From Rostratula benghalensis (taxonomy: Eukaryota; Chordata; Aves; Charadriiformes; Rostratulidae), in NCBI GenBank assembly GCA_013399305.1, contig VXAI01000090.1, positions 2,358,747-2,422,746 of the forward strand: 64,000 nucleotides of DNA. Direction: 5' to 3'. Both the position numbers and the translations under genes were made by a program. This document shows, one piece after another, positions 36,201 through 51,200 of the stretch. Numbering within the stretch: position 1 is the stretch's first letter; each line of letters opens with the position of its first letter. Below the pieces are notes generated by a model that was not told where the DNA came from, did no database searches, and saw only the letters and a list, made by a program, of their open reading frames with translations.

Positions 36201-39200
36201 GAAAAAACAGTGTGTGCTGATAAAATGATAAGGGAGGATAAAAGAGACTGAATACACTTTGATAAGAGACATTTAAAGTACAACATAATACCACAGGGAA
36301 ATACCACTGTTTTTACAAACTAACAGAAAGCCAGCTACAGTTTAAACATTTTGAATATCCAGGCAAAACTCTTGGCTTTTAAGGAGCTGTTTTATGTATG
36401 TCTGCATGTGTGTACGTATATCTGCACGCAGTTAGCCTTTACAAGTTCCCATATGGTGAAAACAGTTTCAGTAGTTTCAGTGAAAATGAATACAAGCAAC
36501 AGCATTTTCCCATATTTTTATCCTGTATGTTCCAATAAGAAAAAAAAACCATAAAATTTAGATAAGTGTAAAGCAAGTAAATATATAATTGTCATACAAA
36601 ATTCCTGTAACTTAATATAACCTAATTCTTTGCATAACCATAGCACACATGCTTTAATCTTTAATCTGAAAGAACTAAGAAGGTCCTCAGAAGACTTACC
36701 CTGTATTTGTTATCCCCAATCTGTTCCACTTGAAATCGTTTTGCACATTTACATTTAGCTACCTGCCTTGTAACCTGCAAAAAACCACAACTGGATGGTT
36801 ACTTTACTCCTAATACCACATTTCTAAATATTTATGTTAACTGGTAAACTCCAAATTATATAGGAGTGAAAATAAAACTAATTATTAAAGATCATGCCCT
36901 GAGTAGAATAAAGTGCAATGTAAGGTGAGAATGTACCTCATCTTCAATTTTGTCAGCATCTGTGAGAGGTTTGTATGCATCCTTGTTTGGATGAAGAGCT
37001 GCTACAAATTCATAATAGTCAATATATCCATCACCATCTCTATCAAAAATGTCTGCAACAGCACTCATTTCAAGACGGCTCGTTGGGAATTCTGAATGAC
37101 AAAGACAAGAACAAAAGCTACACTTTTTGGCCAGTTTTTCAATGGCATCACAATGAAAGGCTTTATCACACACATTTAAAGGTTTTCAGGCACTAGGTGA
37201 CAGACAGTACTTAGCAAAAAACCAAGGTCATTCAAAACAGTGAACGAATCTTTCTGAAAATACAATCTGGATCTCCAATGTTACCTAGATATTGGATTAA
37301 AATGAATATCATAGTGTGGTTTAAAGGAGACACAGAAGCAAGGGAGCAAATTAAACTGTAAGACAGATGTAAATTTTTTTAAACATTTTGACCTTCAAAA
37401 TATCACAGATTAACAAGATAAATTGTTAGTGAGGAAAGGTCAAGCAAGAATTTCACTGCTAATTAAATTTGGAATGCAAGGCCTTCCCACTGCAGGAACA
37501 TGCACAATGTTTTGTGAAACCCTTCTTTAGATCAAGTTCACAGCAGCACATTAACCCACACAGAGATTCTCTACAAAATGGTTAAAGAAAATGTCAAGAT
37601 GGCAAACAGGGATGGAATCATGAGGATTTAGCAGAATCAGGGTTATTTCATCAACTTCTGTTAGTACATGGAAACAGCGATGCGCAAATATAGTGATTAT
37701 ATTACTGTATTTCCTAAAGCAGTAGGAAAAAATATATACACTACAATGTTCTTCTACTGAATAACTTTAACATGAGATGCTAAAAGCAGCCCAATTCTGA
37801 AACCTCACTACTCAAATCAAAAGTCTCTATAATCTGAATATGAAGGATTATTTGAAGTAGTAGGGCCTTATCTGTTACTAGTCAGGAGCTAAAGTGAAAT
37901 GTGACCACATACAGCCATGACGTTGAAGGCTCCTGTTGCCACCAACTGTGCATACCTAAGGAACTCCAGTCCATCAGGAAAGCTAGGAAAAGTCCCTTCC
38001 TAGTCTAATTGCTTGACATTTCAACCTTCATTATACAGGTATATGTGGTTATAGTTCGTGGAAACACTGGTTTCAGAAATTACATGGTTGCCTTCTTAAT
38101 TGAAAGTTGTCTAATAAGAACCATATGATTATATGAACTGATTTTGAAAATTATCTATAGGTTTTCTTTAAGGTACATTTTACTATTCTGACTAATCAAT
38201 GACATGTAACTGTTGAAGTGGCTAGTATACTGCAGAAATGACAATCTGAGTCCAGTAAACTACTAATTAGCCAATAATATAAAAGTAAAATTTATAATTT
38301 GATTCACAACACAAAAGAGCTAAAAAGAGTTCCCAGAATCTAGATATACTTTAAAGTAAAATGATTATAGCTTAAATTAATCATAATTATTGATTTCAAG
38401 AGGGAAATCTGCAACCTTCTAGCACAATAAGCTGTATAGGGTAAACTACAGAGACAGTGAGACTTCATAAGATGTTTGTTCTTGTTCCAAGATCGGCAGT
38501 AAGTTAAATTTTAAAACTTACTTGAAGAAAGAATTCCATCAATAAATTCCTGCCTTGTTATCTTTCCATCCTGATCTTTATCAATCCTCCTAAAGAAGTC
38601 CATCACACGAGACTTCTTATGGTTCATCCATCGCATGTATTTTTTCCTCCAAATATCAAAATCAAAGTTGGCAAATTCTCTCAGCTTCATAAAAAAAGAG
38701 AAAGAACTTTGTTAGTTGGAATCAATCAATGACAGAGATATCACCTGCGTTCTTTTCAGTAAGTGGTTCTTTGAGGAGCTATATGAACATTTTAAGCATC
38801 TTAACATAACACTCCTCATGTAAAATGAGAATGACAGCTTCTAAAGAATGTTTCACAATGCTTTCAGTTAGCGGTACCATACATTATAATACAACAAATA
38901 AGGAAGTTGTTTACAGTATTTATAATTTAATCCAGGGTAAACAAAATAATGCAAAAGGTACGTATATTCCTTTTCTGACCTCTTCAAGTCTGTCCAAAGC
39001 ATCATTAAGTTTTCTTCTTCTTTCCAAGGCCAGCAGCCAGACTTGCTGCCATTTGCTGACTAAAAGGTTTACCCGTGGATTCTTGGTTTCAATTTGTGTG
39101 GGGGTTGCAGACAGATACATGCCTCGCGTTGGGGAACGCTTTCCTGTTAAAACATGATAAAATGTTTAAGTCCTACCCAGCTCAAACAAACACTCACATG

Positions 39201-42200
39201 AAGGATACTTGACCTTCCTAAAACTACTCCTTTCTGTCCCAAATAATGAGCCCACATCTTGATGCAAAGACTCAGCAAGCACACATTTTTTAGAAGTTTA
39301 ATAGCAGATGAAAGGCTGCATGCCTTAAAAATAAGGATTCAAGAAGTTTGGAACAAAATTTTAAAATATGTCTGCTAAGAGAAATTTCCTCAAAATATAA
39401 AATGAGAGAATTAGAAAAAATCAAAGAGAGCTTCACTCTGTTTCACTACAAACTAATCAAACCTACTAGACTATTAGTAATCTGTTACCTTTGTTGACAG
39501 AGCAACAGAATGTGTGACCTGTCCCAAAATATTTTATCACTTACTTCCTGCTCTGCCCTTATCAAGGACAGGAATATGAGATTGTACAGGAGTGGGTTCA
39601 AGTGCCTTTCTTTTATAGGTCTTTGTAAATTTATCCACATCGGGTTGTTTTCTGGTCATTTCCTCCACAAATGTCTGCAATCAGATACAGGTGGTTTTAA
39701 TTAACAATACACAAAAGTGACCACAGGAAAGAAAAACACACAATAGCAAAAGACCAAAGTTACAAGAATGTCACAGAAAGACTCCTATAATGTCAGCCTC
39801 ATAAAAAAAGACACAGATAAAGGTTTTGCAGGTAAGAAAAATGGGCAGTGTAAGCTTTTAAGACCACTATGGCCTGGCTGTTAAAGGAAGGCTACATCTA
39901 GAACACCATCCATCAAACTTGTTTATTAACTGTGTATGGTGAGAATTTTGACTCTTAGTACTCAGGTGTTCCTAGCTGTCCGGACTGCAATTAACAGCAG
40001 TGAGATACCTCTGGTGTGTAAACCGTGATAAGCCTATGGACATTCCCTGCACCAGCAGCTCCTTCTGACACTTCATAAAGATATTTTTGAAATCAAATCA
40101 GTAAGGCCAAACTGTAACACCAGTTAGCACTATCAGATATTTCATGTGGAGCTTTTTTATTATTATCCTTGTTTGTATGGGGAGTTGCTGGTTTGCTTTT
40201 AGAACAATGTGGCACTGAATTATTTACTTTCAATTTTTTAACCTCAGCATTGAATAAACTACACATACATTGTATACATACAAAACACACAACTGAATAT
40301 CCATCTGAAAAGGGATTCAATTATTAGGAGAGAAAAGAGCTAAGGAGATTCACAACTGATTACAAAGGCCCAGCTGAGACATGAGCACTCTTTGTGGTAT
40401 GTGCAGGACACGTATCACTTAACTTGCCTTACCTGATGTTCCGCTATAAGTGCTTTAACCTCGTCAATCTCCTGGGGGATAACCTCTTTATCTTTTTCAG
40501 TAAGTGTAGTCTCAGCCCACTGCAACCAGGACAGCAAGGATTCCAGCAATTCCTGGTTAGCAATAAATCCAGCCAGAGCTCCTGCCAGCCTCTGTTGATG
40601 TTGTTTAGCCCATACTAAGACCTGGGTAAAAGAACCCATGCATGAGTAGGTGCACAACTGAAATTCTTTAAAATGTGTTTAAAATTGCTCTGTAACCCAA
40701 AACTTCTTCCCAGGCTTATTGATGTTTGATCATCAAAGGTGTTAGATACAGCAGCTGATCACTAAAGGTGCTAAGTGAATAGCGTTCCCAGTTCAACACC
40801 ACATTTTTTCCACAGGTAAAAATGATTGAGTGCAGTAATTGGGAAATTCAACCAACACATCAAGAACTTTATTAAACAATATCTGTAAGTTAGTGAATCA
40901 TGGAAAATTTGGTGTCCATCTTCCTCCTGGGCTCTCCTAAAGCCATACTAACACCAGTATTTTGGTTTTCTTTAAACTTAATATACAATGAAGATACCAC
41001 CTTAGTAGCTGAGAGTGTGGTACACCCCCAGAGACCTACTTGTAGCCACTTTAATCATTTGGAAATCTTCTAGATCAGGAATATGTAGGACTGAAATCCT
41101 CCCTAATGCAATTAGAAAATGCTTCCGAGCTTGCCATGCATTTTCTTGGCTTTGCAACTTTTACAGCTCTCCCTAGAAACTATTAGCTTTCTTCACATTG
41201 GAAGTGTCAGGCACGATTTTCTCTAATACGTACAAAGAAGTTTGACCATCTGCTTTAGCTCTTAAAGCCTTGTAAGTTTTAAAATAAAACCAAGGGAAGC
41301 ATGGCTGGTATTCTCATCCATTGCTGTGGGTATTTTAAATGTTTAGCTCTCAACAGCTGGGGAGTTTCCTCCCAATGTAAGGACCACATGAGTTGTCAGC
41401 TATGTTCCACGTGAAGATAGATTGTTGCAATGAAGATGGCTTGACAGATACTGACCTCTTCAAACCTGGCTTTGATGATTGTTATCCAGTTCTTAATGGT
41501 GGTGACGGAGTCGGGGTGGCAGATAGCTAGTATAGCTTCTCCCATACTTTTCGCTTTATTCACTTCTGCCTTTTTTTCTTCCATTTTCTTCATAAATTCC
41601 TAAACACAGGTAATAATTTCAATTACATGTTGACAAAAATTTGCCAGAGAAATCTGAGTGCATAGTCTGGGAAGGTCACAAGCCTCTCTATCGTGCAAAG
41701 AGGTTCAACTTCTAAGAAGGAAGTTTAATTTGTCTGAGAAAAGTTACAAATATCCAAAAAGCCTATTACACATAAAGTACTAAACGAAGCTCTAAAATCT
41801 TTATCCCAGTTTGCCACTCCTTAAAAGCCCACCATATTGTAAATCACTGAAAGACACACCCCTTGTTTAAAAAAAAAAAAAAAAAAAAAGAAGAAGGAAA
41901 ATCATAGGATTTTAGAAGTGCTGTACATCAATTGTATGATAGCTGGAATCATTACTGGCAACATTTCAGCTGACTTGGTTTGTCTGTCAGCTGCAGTAAT
42001 TCTTCATAATAAACTACCAAGCTCCTAGCAGAGGCTGGAAATGTCCAATTGTAATTGCATGCTCAGACACGATGATAGAGGACTTTAGCAGCAGCTATAC
42101 TCAGCTAACACAAATGTGAAAACTCAGCTGCCCTGGGAGAGACACAGCAAGAAGAGGGACAGAGACTGCTAATTAACCAGCTGTTTTCAGAGGCACTGCC

Positions 42201-45200
42201 ATGTGGGAAAAATCTTGTAAAAGCAGATGGATGTTTACAGTTTTAGACATCCAAACTCATAGCCATTGATGTTCCCAGGGAACCCAGCAGAGGAATGAGT
42301 GGCAGGACCAGAACTGGATGCAGAGGAGAAAGATTAGAAAAAAAATCTGAAAAGCTTTTCTCATCTTTTCTACAGTTTGCATTTCCTTTATATTTTAATT
42401 ATTATTACTACAATGGTTTTACTATTCTGCCTTTTTCACTATGTCTAGATGTTGTGTAAACCTGTGTGCCTTTGTGAGCACCCTTAACTGGAACTGCCAA
42501 CATCTCAGTGCCTAGTGGAATTCTTTGTTATATTTTAACATCTTTAATTGGGCTACAAAATGGAATCATGTCTCTGAAAGTTTAACTCCTTCTCTTCATC
42601 CATAAAGGGCTATTTTGGATTCCAGAAATGAAAGATCAGCCAAGTCAGACCCTAGAAAATTCTAAATCACCAAAGCACTGGAAAAACAGATTCTACAACT
42701 CTTCATAATGACATTATCCTGCACCTTTACAAAGTAAATATGAAGCTATTATGAAATGAAAGTGTAAAAGAAACAATCTTTTCTATGTAGTTCTGAAAGC
42801 CTGGAGTAATTAGGCTATATATTAAAAGAGATTCATCACTAACTGATTTTGACTGAAGCTTAAATTAATGCCAGAGTCTAAGACCCAATCACAATAGCAG
42901 TCCTTCTCAAAAAAATGCATGAGTTCTTACAATATTTCAGTTCAAAATGGTTTTGGAGAAGTTGAGGTGGGCTGTAGTGAGAGATAACCACAATAAGCCA
43001 AAGCCAGAAGGAAAACAGAAAACAACATTGTTTTCCCTACACAACTGTTGTAGAATATCTCAAAATCTAAATCTATGACAAACTCTATACAGTGTTTGAG
43101 GCTTTTCCTCAGTAAAAGTTACTAATTGAATTAAAGTCTGTGGCAGTCCAGTGATACAGACACATCGACCAGAGAGGAGATAGGATGCTTCTCATGAACC
43201 AATGCAGTGCATTAACCTACTACACCTCAGTCCTCAGACAGGCAAGGGACTGAACCCTCTCTGCCTGAGACAGCAGTATTCATTAAATCAGGTGCAGTTG
43301 AAGGAAAGAAGATGGATAATAAGCATTAAGTTGGACCATTTGGATAAAATATCATCCTAAAGAATACAAATGCATTTAAACTACTTTACAAGAAGCATAG
43401 TAATAAAAAGATACATTTCATATTTATGTAAATGTCAGTCATACATTTTTAATATTGGAGCATTATAATGCAGCCAAGGTGTTTAAAACTAATGTATTCT
43501 ATTTCCCCTTATTTCCTTTTTTTTCCCCCCCTTTGTTTTTTCTTGAAAGCTAATGTCATGAGCTTAAGAGGAGAGACCATAAGAGGGGATATCTTCAAGG
43601 AAGATTTTGCTGTATGTGCTGATTGAGTGTCTTTCTTAGCTTGACAATTTCTGTACTTTTATTATTTGGCCTTTCAAAAGTAAACGTGGTTAGCAGCACA
43701 TCTTCTAAAGCCTAGTAAAAAAAAATTAAGTACAGTATGGCCACATCTAACACAGATGCTGGCTGTCTCAAACTAGCGATTATTCTCCCCAGCTGGACAG
43801 GGTTTCTCAGAGACAAACTTTGTTTTAGTTTGAGGTTCCAAACTATGCTTCAGCTTTGGCAGCACAATTTTGAGCTGTTGTACAGAATTATTTTGTTAAT
43901 TAATCTACACTGCAGAGGTAGAAATTTAAGGTGTTTTTTTTTCTAATGATTTCAGTGGACCTAAGATTTCATTCAGGTAGTTCTCAGTATTCAGAATAGC
44001 AAAGAATTAAATAAAAGGGAACTGATGAAGCACATGGAAAGGCACCTAAAGCCAAATTTAATTGCATTGGAGACAGCAGGTTGCTACTGCCAACATCAGT
44101 CAGCATATGCTGATGCATTCATACATTTGCCAGCTAAAAAATAGCACCCACTTTCCAGGGCCCTAAATTAAATCTGAAAACTCCAAAACATCACAGTCTG
44201 AGTACCTCGAAAACTCCTTAGTTAAGAACCATTACATAGTCATACCCTGCACACAATCCTGTGTAATAATCTTCCCAAACTCAATTTAAACAGGATGCTT
44301 TTCCACTCTCCATTTCCTAAGTTTTGTTATAACTTTCTTCAGGGCAATGATGAACAAATCCAATACTCTTACAATTTGCTCTACAACACTGTGGGCACTA
44401 GATTATTGGTACTATTCCTACTGCATTTACAAGAAGAGTTTTGCACAGGCTTAAATGTGCATGTTTGTAACCTCCTGTTTGGAGAGTGAAAAAATGATAT
44501 CTATGCTCCTCACATAGCCATTTTCCCATGTCATTACTGCAAAGTTAGTTTGATGGCCTACAATCTAGTATCTGCAGTACCTATGGCACTGCAGTATGTC
44601 AGTACCTAATGCATGTGAAGAGTGAGAGCATGCTGTTTCACCATGGCAGAAGGTTAATGGATTATAACATCATCCTGCTGACACTTACAAACAACCTTGA
44701 AAGAAAAGTATATGCTGTTTTGCCCAACGGTGCTAAGATGACAAGATATGCTTTTGCTGCTGTACTGTCCGAGTTAGAATTTTCAGGCAGCATATATTCC
44801 ACAGAGGTGTTTGCATCTGTCTCTAAATGTTTACAGCAACTTTATAAAGGCCTATCATTTTCTCAGTGAGCCAAGAGGATTCAAACAACAGCCCAACACC
44901 AGTATGGGCACCAAACTGTCAACTCCATTAGATTTCTAGCTTCATGATAGAAACAGTTACAAAACCAAACATCCAATGTTAGATATGATTATATGGGATA
45001 GACTTTGGCTCTTTCCCTTTTTGTTACCCTCTAACCAGCCTATCAGAAGGAAGAGGATCCTCTTCATTGTCTTGCTTACCCCGTGCTGGTCTATTAGTTT
45101 AAGCAAGGCCTCTTCATCATCTGGAAGGAACCCATGGCAACGAAGAGCCTGCTCTGCCTCTGCCTGCCATGCCAAAAGGACATGGACAACAGAGTGGAAT

Positions 45201-48200
45201 TCTTCTGCCTGTTAAAATACAAGTAGTCATGGTCAGTAATGAGGGAATCTGACAGACACCCTGCATCTTATAGAAGGAGACTGAGCACACATTTGGAGTC
45301 ATTAATCACACAGCAGTACTGGCACATTAACTTTCCATTAAAAAGTCAATGATATACAGTACTACATTTTCATAACTGTAAAAATATCTCATGCTTCCCA
45401 AAAAATTATAGGAAGCCTAAAAGGCCGTTCATGCTTTTAGGCATCTGATTTATAGCATATTTGCAGCTCAGTTGAGAACGTCATGTCTTTATGCTGACAA
45501 ATTACACAGGACGTGCTTTCATGGACCAGCTGGGGAGATGAGAACTATATTTTCTGCATAGCCTAAATCACTGGTTAAGCAAAATTAATTGACAGTCTGT
45601 TGGTTCCTGACCATTTTATGTCTAGAGAAACAAAAGTTCCACCTTTGGGCACAGCCATATTCAGGCACAACTGGTGTCTGAGGTAGCTCAGGACTGTGTC
45701 TGCTGAGAGACCGGAGAGCAGGACAAACACGGTCCCCTGGGAAAAGCAGGGCAGGAATTTTGTGCAGAGTGGGTACATCACTATTGCAGGATCCCCACCC
45801 TAGCATCAGCCCGAGATGGTGCATCTTCATAGAGCTGCACATCCTATTTGTTTGGGACTGGTACCAGTCAATCCTGACACACATGCACTGTTCTAGCTCC
45901 TGAGCGCACTCAGCATGACCCCATTTTTTTCAAAATGTACTTTGCCACACGCTGTATTTGTGCCAATGTAAACAAGTTTTCAGTACACAAATTTTCTTCT
46001 TCCAATAAGGCACAAAGGGCATAAATATGATTGCAATCTCCAGCTTCCTGTGAAGGGAGCATAGTTCTTAATCACCCTTCACGCTTGACTGTTAACTTCA
46101 GTGATTTCCTTAGATGGCAAGGTCTTTGAAACATTTGCTTTGTATTTGTGGTATAGACTAATAATAACAGCAATAATAAATGCTAAGAGGCATTACTTAT
46201 GTGTTGTGGTAAAGGAAAGGAGACAAGGTAAGCAATGCATGAGCAAGAAAAATTAGTATTTTAAAATTAAATTAAATTGAGTGACATGAAGTGAAAATGA
46301 AATTAAATTTCTGGCAGCTAGATGGCAAGGTATTTTCTCTGCTTCCCTTCAAGTACATGTAGCACCACTAGTACTCCTTTACCTGCCGAAGAGCTTGTTC
46401 CAGACGGGTTTGCTTGGACACTGACAAAGCACAAACTTTCTCCCAGCGAGTGCTTAGCTCCTGCATCTGCACTTTGACCCAGGAAGAATCATCACGACTG
46501 CCTTCTATCAGCTCTCTGGCAGAGCGCTTCAGAGCCTGCACACTGCTTGTTCTTTTTCCCAGCTCCTTCTGGAAAACCTAGGCACCACCATACACAATTG
46601 ATAAGTTTAATTCATCAAAAATAATTAAGTAAAGAGAAACACAAAAAACCCTACTCGTTATGAGAAGAAAACAAAATATGGGTTTAGTTCAATCAAGAAT
46701 AACTCCATCAAAGTGATTCAAAATGCCTGAGTTCTACTCATTAGACTTCACATGAAGCTATTCACAATCCATCCTATCCCTATCCCTAATAGAAGTGGAA
46801 TATGGTAAAATAAACATCAGGCAGATCCTAAAAACACATCCTGATGCAGTGCATGGGAAATCTAGACTCCTTACCCTGCTGGCTTTACACTCTTTTATCA
46901 AAGCAATTGATCTGACACACTTGATTAATGTGCAAGATTACTGCAGCAGGAAAAGATCAGATAAAATGCTAACAATCAAGGAGAAGGTTTAAAATCATAA
47001 AACCAGAACTAAAACCCCTTCTGGAGGGCTGACTATAAGGCTATAGATCTTGCTACATATTCATGTATTTCTGTGAGAGTGTGTTCACATTTGCAGATGG
47101 AACAAGCTCCAGTTACATACAGGAAGCTCTTAAAAGTAGATATGACTAATTATAGTATATTGTGCCACTGACTATGTCCTAGCCATGATGTACAATGGGA
47201 TTTCAGAAGCAATCCCAGTGTATTTCATGTTAATTTTAATAAACATCTCATATTTCTAAGTACTTAATGAGGGACAAAATCTCATCCTCACTGAACCCTG
47301 CTCATATGTGGGTACTGGAAGTTACTGGTAAATGAACAGAGGGATTTTCACCTCGCAATCCTCTCAGGCTCCAGAAATCTGACTGTGTGTAGCCTTTACA
47401 ATACCAGTAACTTCAACAGCTGTTTCTTCTGACATACTGAACTGAAAAACTGGGATTCAGAGGCACAGTCCTACATCTTCTACTTACTCCCATTTCCAAA
47501 TATTTCAGTGAAAAATACTGCAGCTTGTCAATGTAGGCTTCCTGGGTGATAATCTAGTTGAATACTCCCACGCATAACTTAAGCACTGCAAGTACTTTCC
47601 TCTATGAATGAACAGCAGCCCCACAGGTTTGAAATGCTGTTGTAGTCATGATGAGTGCACTGGACATCTGGTTAGCAGATGTACTAAATAAAAGCCCTGC
47701 CTCCCCCAAAGATTTCCAGTAAAAGTAATTTTGCCACCTCTTGCCCTCACACACATATTCATAAAGGTACACTTGTGATTTTTGACAGGATACTCAGAAA
47801 TACAGGGGATAGCAGCATTAAACAGAGTATCTCAATGGTAATTGGGGTCAATGAATCACTAACAGTCATCTTCTTCCATATATGTTTTAAAATATTTTAC
47901 ATTGTTTATCACATGTCTGTGTTACAGAACCATTCCATGTTTCTAAAAATTCCAGAATAGTAAATAAAGAGAGCTTCAAAATACTACACTTAGTAGCAAT
48001 CCAGCAATTAAGAAATAATATATTTGGAATTACCTTGTGATTGTCGATCAGGTTCATCACTAAATCACTGTCTCCATGTACTGGCTGATCTTCTGCTAGC
48101 TGAGGTTCAACTTTGTATAACCAGTCAATAAGAGCTTGCAGAGCATCAGTAAATTGTCCTGAAAATAACAGGGCTTCCTCCAGCTTATTTTGTCTGGAGG

Positions 48201-51200
48201 GAAAAAAAGAACAAACACCACCACACACAAAATTAAGCATTCATACACTTCAATAAAACATTTTCAGCATAAAATGGTAACAACTAAGGGATTTACATCA
48301 GTGTTTCCCTTTTTAAATTGAGGGAGCATTCCTTTCTCCCTTCCCCCCAGTCCTCTTTCATAATATCAGTAAAGTAAGCATTTCTAGTATTTTACTGCTT
48401 TGGCACTCTTAATAATCAAATAAGCTAGTCACTCTGGTTTTCCTTTTACACAACAGAAGGCAAAAGAATTCTCTTAAGTCTTTTTTCATCTCTGTTGAAT
48501 AATTAATTGGTTTTCATTTACCTTTCCACTGATTTTCCACAAATTGTATCCCACTTATCCCTTAGTTCACTCAGCATATTATCAAGTTTCAAATTGTCAT
48601 CAGCCAAGGTGGTTTTCAAGGAGCGTCCAGTCCTATTTGTGTTATCATATACAGAATGTTTGGCTCCAAGAGATTTCTGGAATTCCTATATATATGGAGG
48701 AAAAAGAAAACATTAGCATTAACTGCTTACAGACCATGGTTAATTATCTTTGACATAATATTTGCAATGTGAATTGTGAGCGTTGCTGCAAAAAATTTTA
48801 AACTTACTGCAAAACTTGTGGTCTGCTAGTGCCACAGTGCACCTGAAATTACCCAGGGCTTGACACTAGCAGACTCCCTGCTTTCTGTCCTCTCTGGAAA
48901 TGTAGCTCAACACATGCTGGAACAACTTCTGGAAAATCCTTCCTTTGGTGAGAGCTGTGATTTCTGTCCTACCATAATATGCCTAAGTTTCAGCAAGGGG
49001 CTGCCTGGTTGTCAGAAAAATGTGAAAGAACAACTACTTTGGGACTCATGAACTGAGCACTATCATTTTCACTATATTCACAATGTATTTTCACATACAA
49101 AGCTTTCAAGCCCCTGTAGAGCACCCCAAGGGCTTCAAAGGTCATTCTGTTTTACCTCAGCACGGTCATGCTGGGAAACCTCCAACCACAAGCATCTAAC
49201 CCTCTTAAGATGGAAGCATACTACAACTAGAAAGAATTGTATGCCAAAAGCTCACAAATCCAGGCACAACAAGCTGTTAGTTGACATCCCAATAACTCAG
49301 TTTGGGCTGGAACTCACAATCTTGAGCAGGTTCCTGTGATCCAGGGGCTCTGGAAGATGGCAGTGACACAGCAGTAGCATCTGCCTACCAGCTCTGCCAG
49401 CTCCTTCGGCCCAGAGCCTCTGCACACTTTACACAGGCACAGAGAAGCACACAGAAACATAGCTCATCTGATACTGCAGAGGAGTTAACCGACAGACAGA
49501 GCAAATAATTAAATAAAGGAACACTGCTGAAAGACAAAACCAGCACTATGCAGCAGCTTTTAAGTGGTAAGAATGCTCTAAGTGTTGTATTTCACACCTT
49601 CAAAACTGCTAGCAGGAAACCAGTTACAAATAAATGACAAGCTTGCGTTAGAAAACTTATACACAAAATTAAGTATTCTTTTTTTAATTTTGTCACCAAA
49701 AAATTCTAGGCCAAAAGAGTTTTTGCTCAGTGTTTGCTGAAACAGATTTTCATCTGGTTCTCAGAGCACCATGAATGTTGCATCATCAAAACCAACAGGG
49801 AAATGATTACCACTTACAACAGAGTAATTCCCTGGGGCATGTAAAGATGGTAAAGATTCCTCATGGCCACTGCCTGCACATGTGTGCCTGCTCACCTCCA
49901 ACTGGCAAGCTGGTCCCAGCTGGCCTGCATCAGCCTGTGCCATGGCAGGTCACAACTCTTTCACTGACTCTCCCATGACTCTACGTGTTCACATAATCAT
50001 TGGTTCTTTTTACATACAAACATATGTCAGGGAAATCTCAAGTGGAATGGAGGTGTCTTGAGGAAAAGGCAGGCATTGGGTTATGCCATACAGACAATAT
50101 GACAACTTTATCTAGGGTGATTCAAGATTCTTTTTTAAGACTTGATTGTTATTTTGCACTGTACTGTCCTTATATTAGGGTTATTTCAAGATCCAGAGGG
50201 AACTGAAGATCAAAATTCATCAGAAAAAACAAAGTAGCATTTATTTTTGTACTTCACCTTTTCCTTACTTTCATTTTCCTCATATAAACCAGCAAGGAAA
50301 CACATTTTAAGAAAGAATACAAACACTTTTGTCAAGCTAGAACTACAATAAAAATAATTTTCAAAACAAAGGAACTTTATAACAGTTCCTTCATTACTAA
50401 CAATATGCCTGAGCTCCTTTCATTTAATAGGGTTTATTGACTGCTTAAGACTACATGCATGGTGTTACTTGATTTGCACGAGGAAATGCAATGAAAATGC
50501 TGCAGAGAAGGATCATATGGGGAAGGAGATACAACAGTGAACAAAGGGTTGCAGTCCATTCATTCTGTGAGGGACTACACACGCTACACCTTATCTACTT
50601 TCATTTGATTCCACAGAGGTGTAATTGAGAGTAGTCTTTTGTTTAAACTGCCAGGAGCAGACAAGGTAAGATGAAAAAACTGTCAGTAATTAACTATTTA
50701 CCTCCCTTCTAAGGAAGATGGGAACACACAGATAATTCAAAATTAGCCAGGTTCATATAAATGTACTGTAAGGAACATTCACCATTAGCACAGGAATGGA
50801 CTGGGTGACCTAGTAAGGGTTTTTCCATTCTTGACTTCTAAAAATGAGGAAAAAATTGCTAATAAACAGACCATAAATAACCCCAAAAAGTCCCTGACAA
50901 CACACTAGATACGAGAAAACATATTATCTTGGCTTTTCTCTTTCAGGGCCTTTTTTTTGGCAGTAACAACTGGCAAAGAGCGAGTCCAAATTATTGCTTA
51001 GAGCACAGAGAGAGCACACGTTCAGATAGCAAAATCATTAACTAAATGGAGCAAGGAAGCCTTCAAGGCTGGACACAAAAGGCAAAGACAGACACAGGGG
51101 GTATATGTGGGAGTGGAAGGAAAAGACTCAAAATACAAGGAAGGACATTGCAGTGTTGGGAGGTTTGACAGCTCATTATAAAACAATTGAGTTGATTTCT

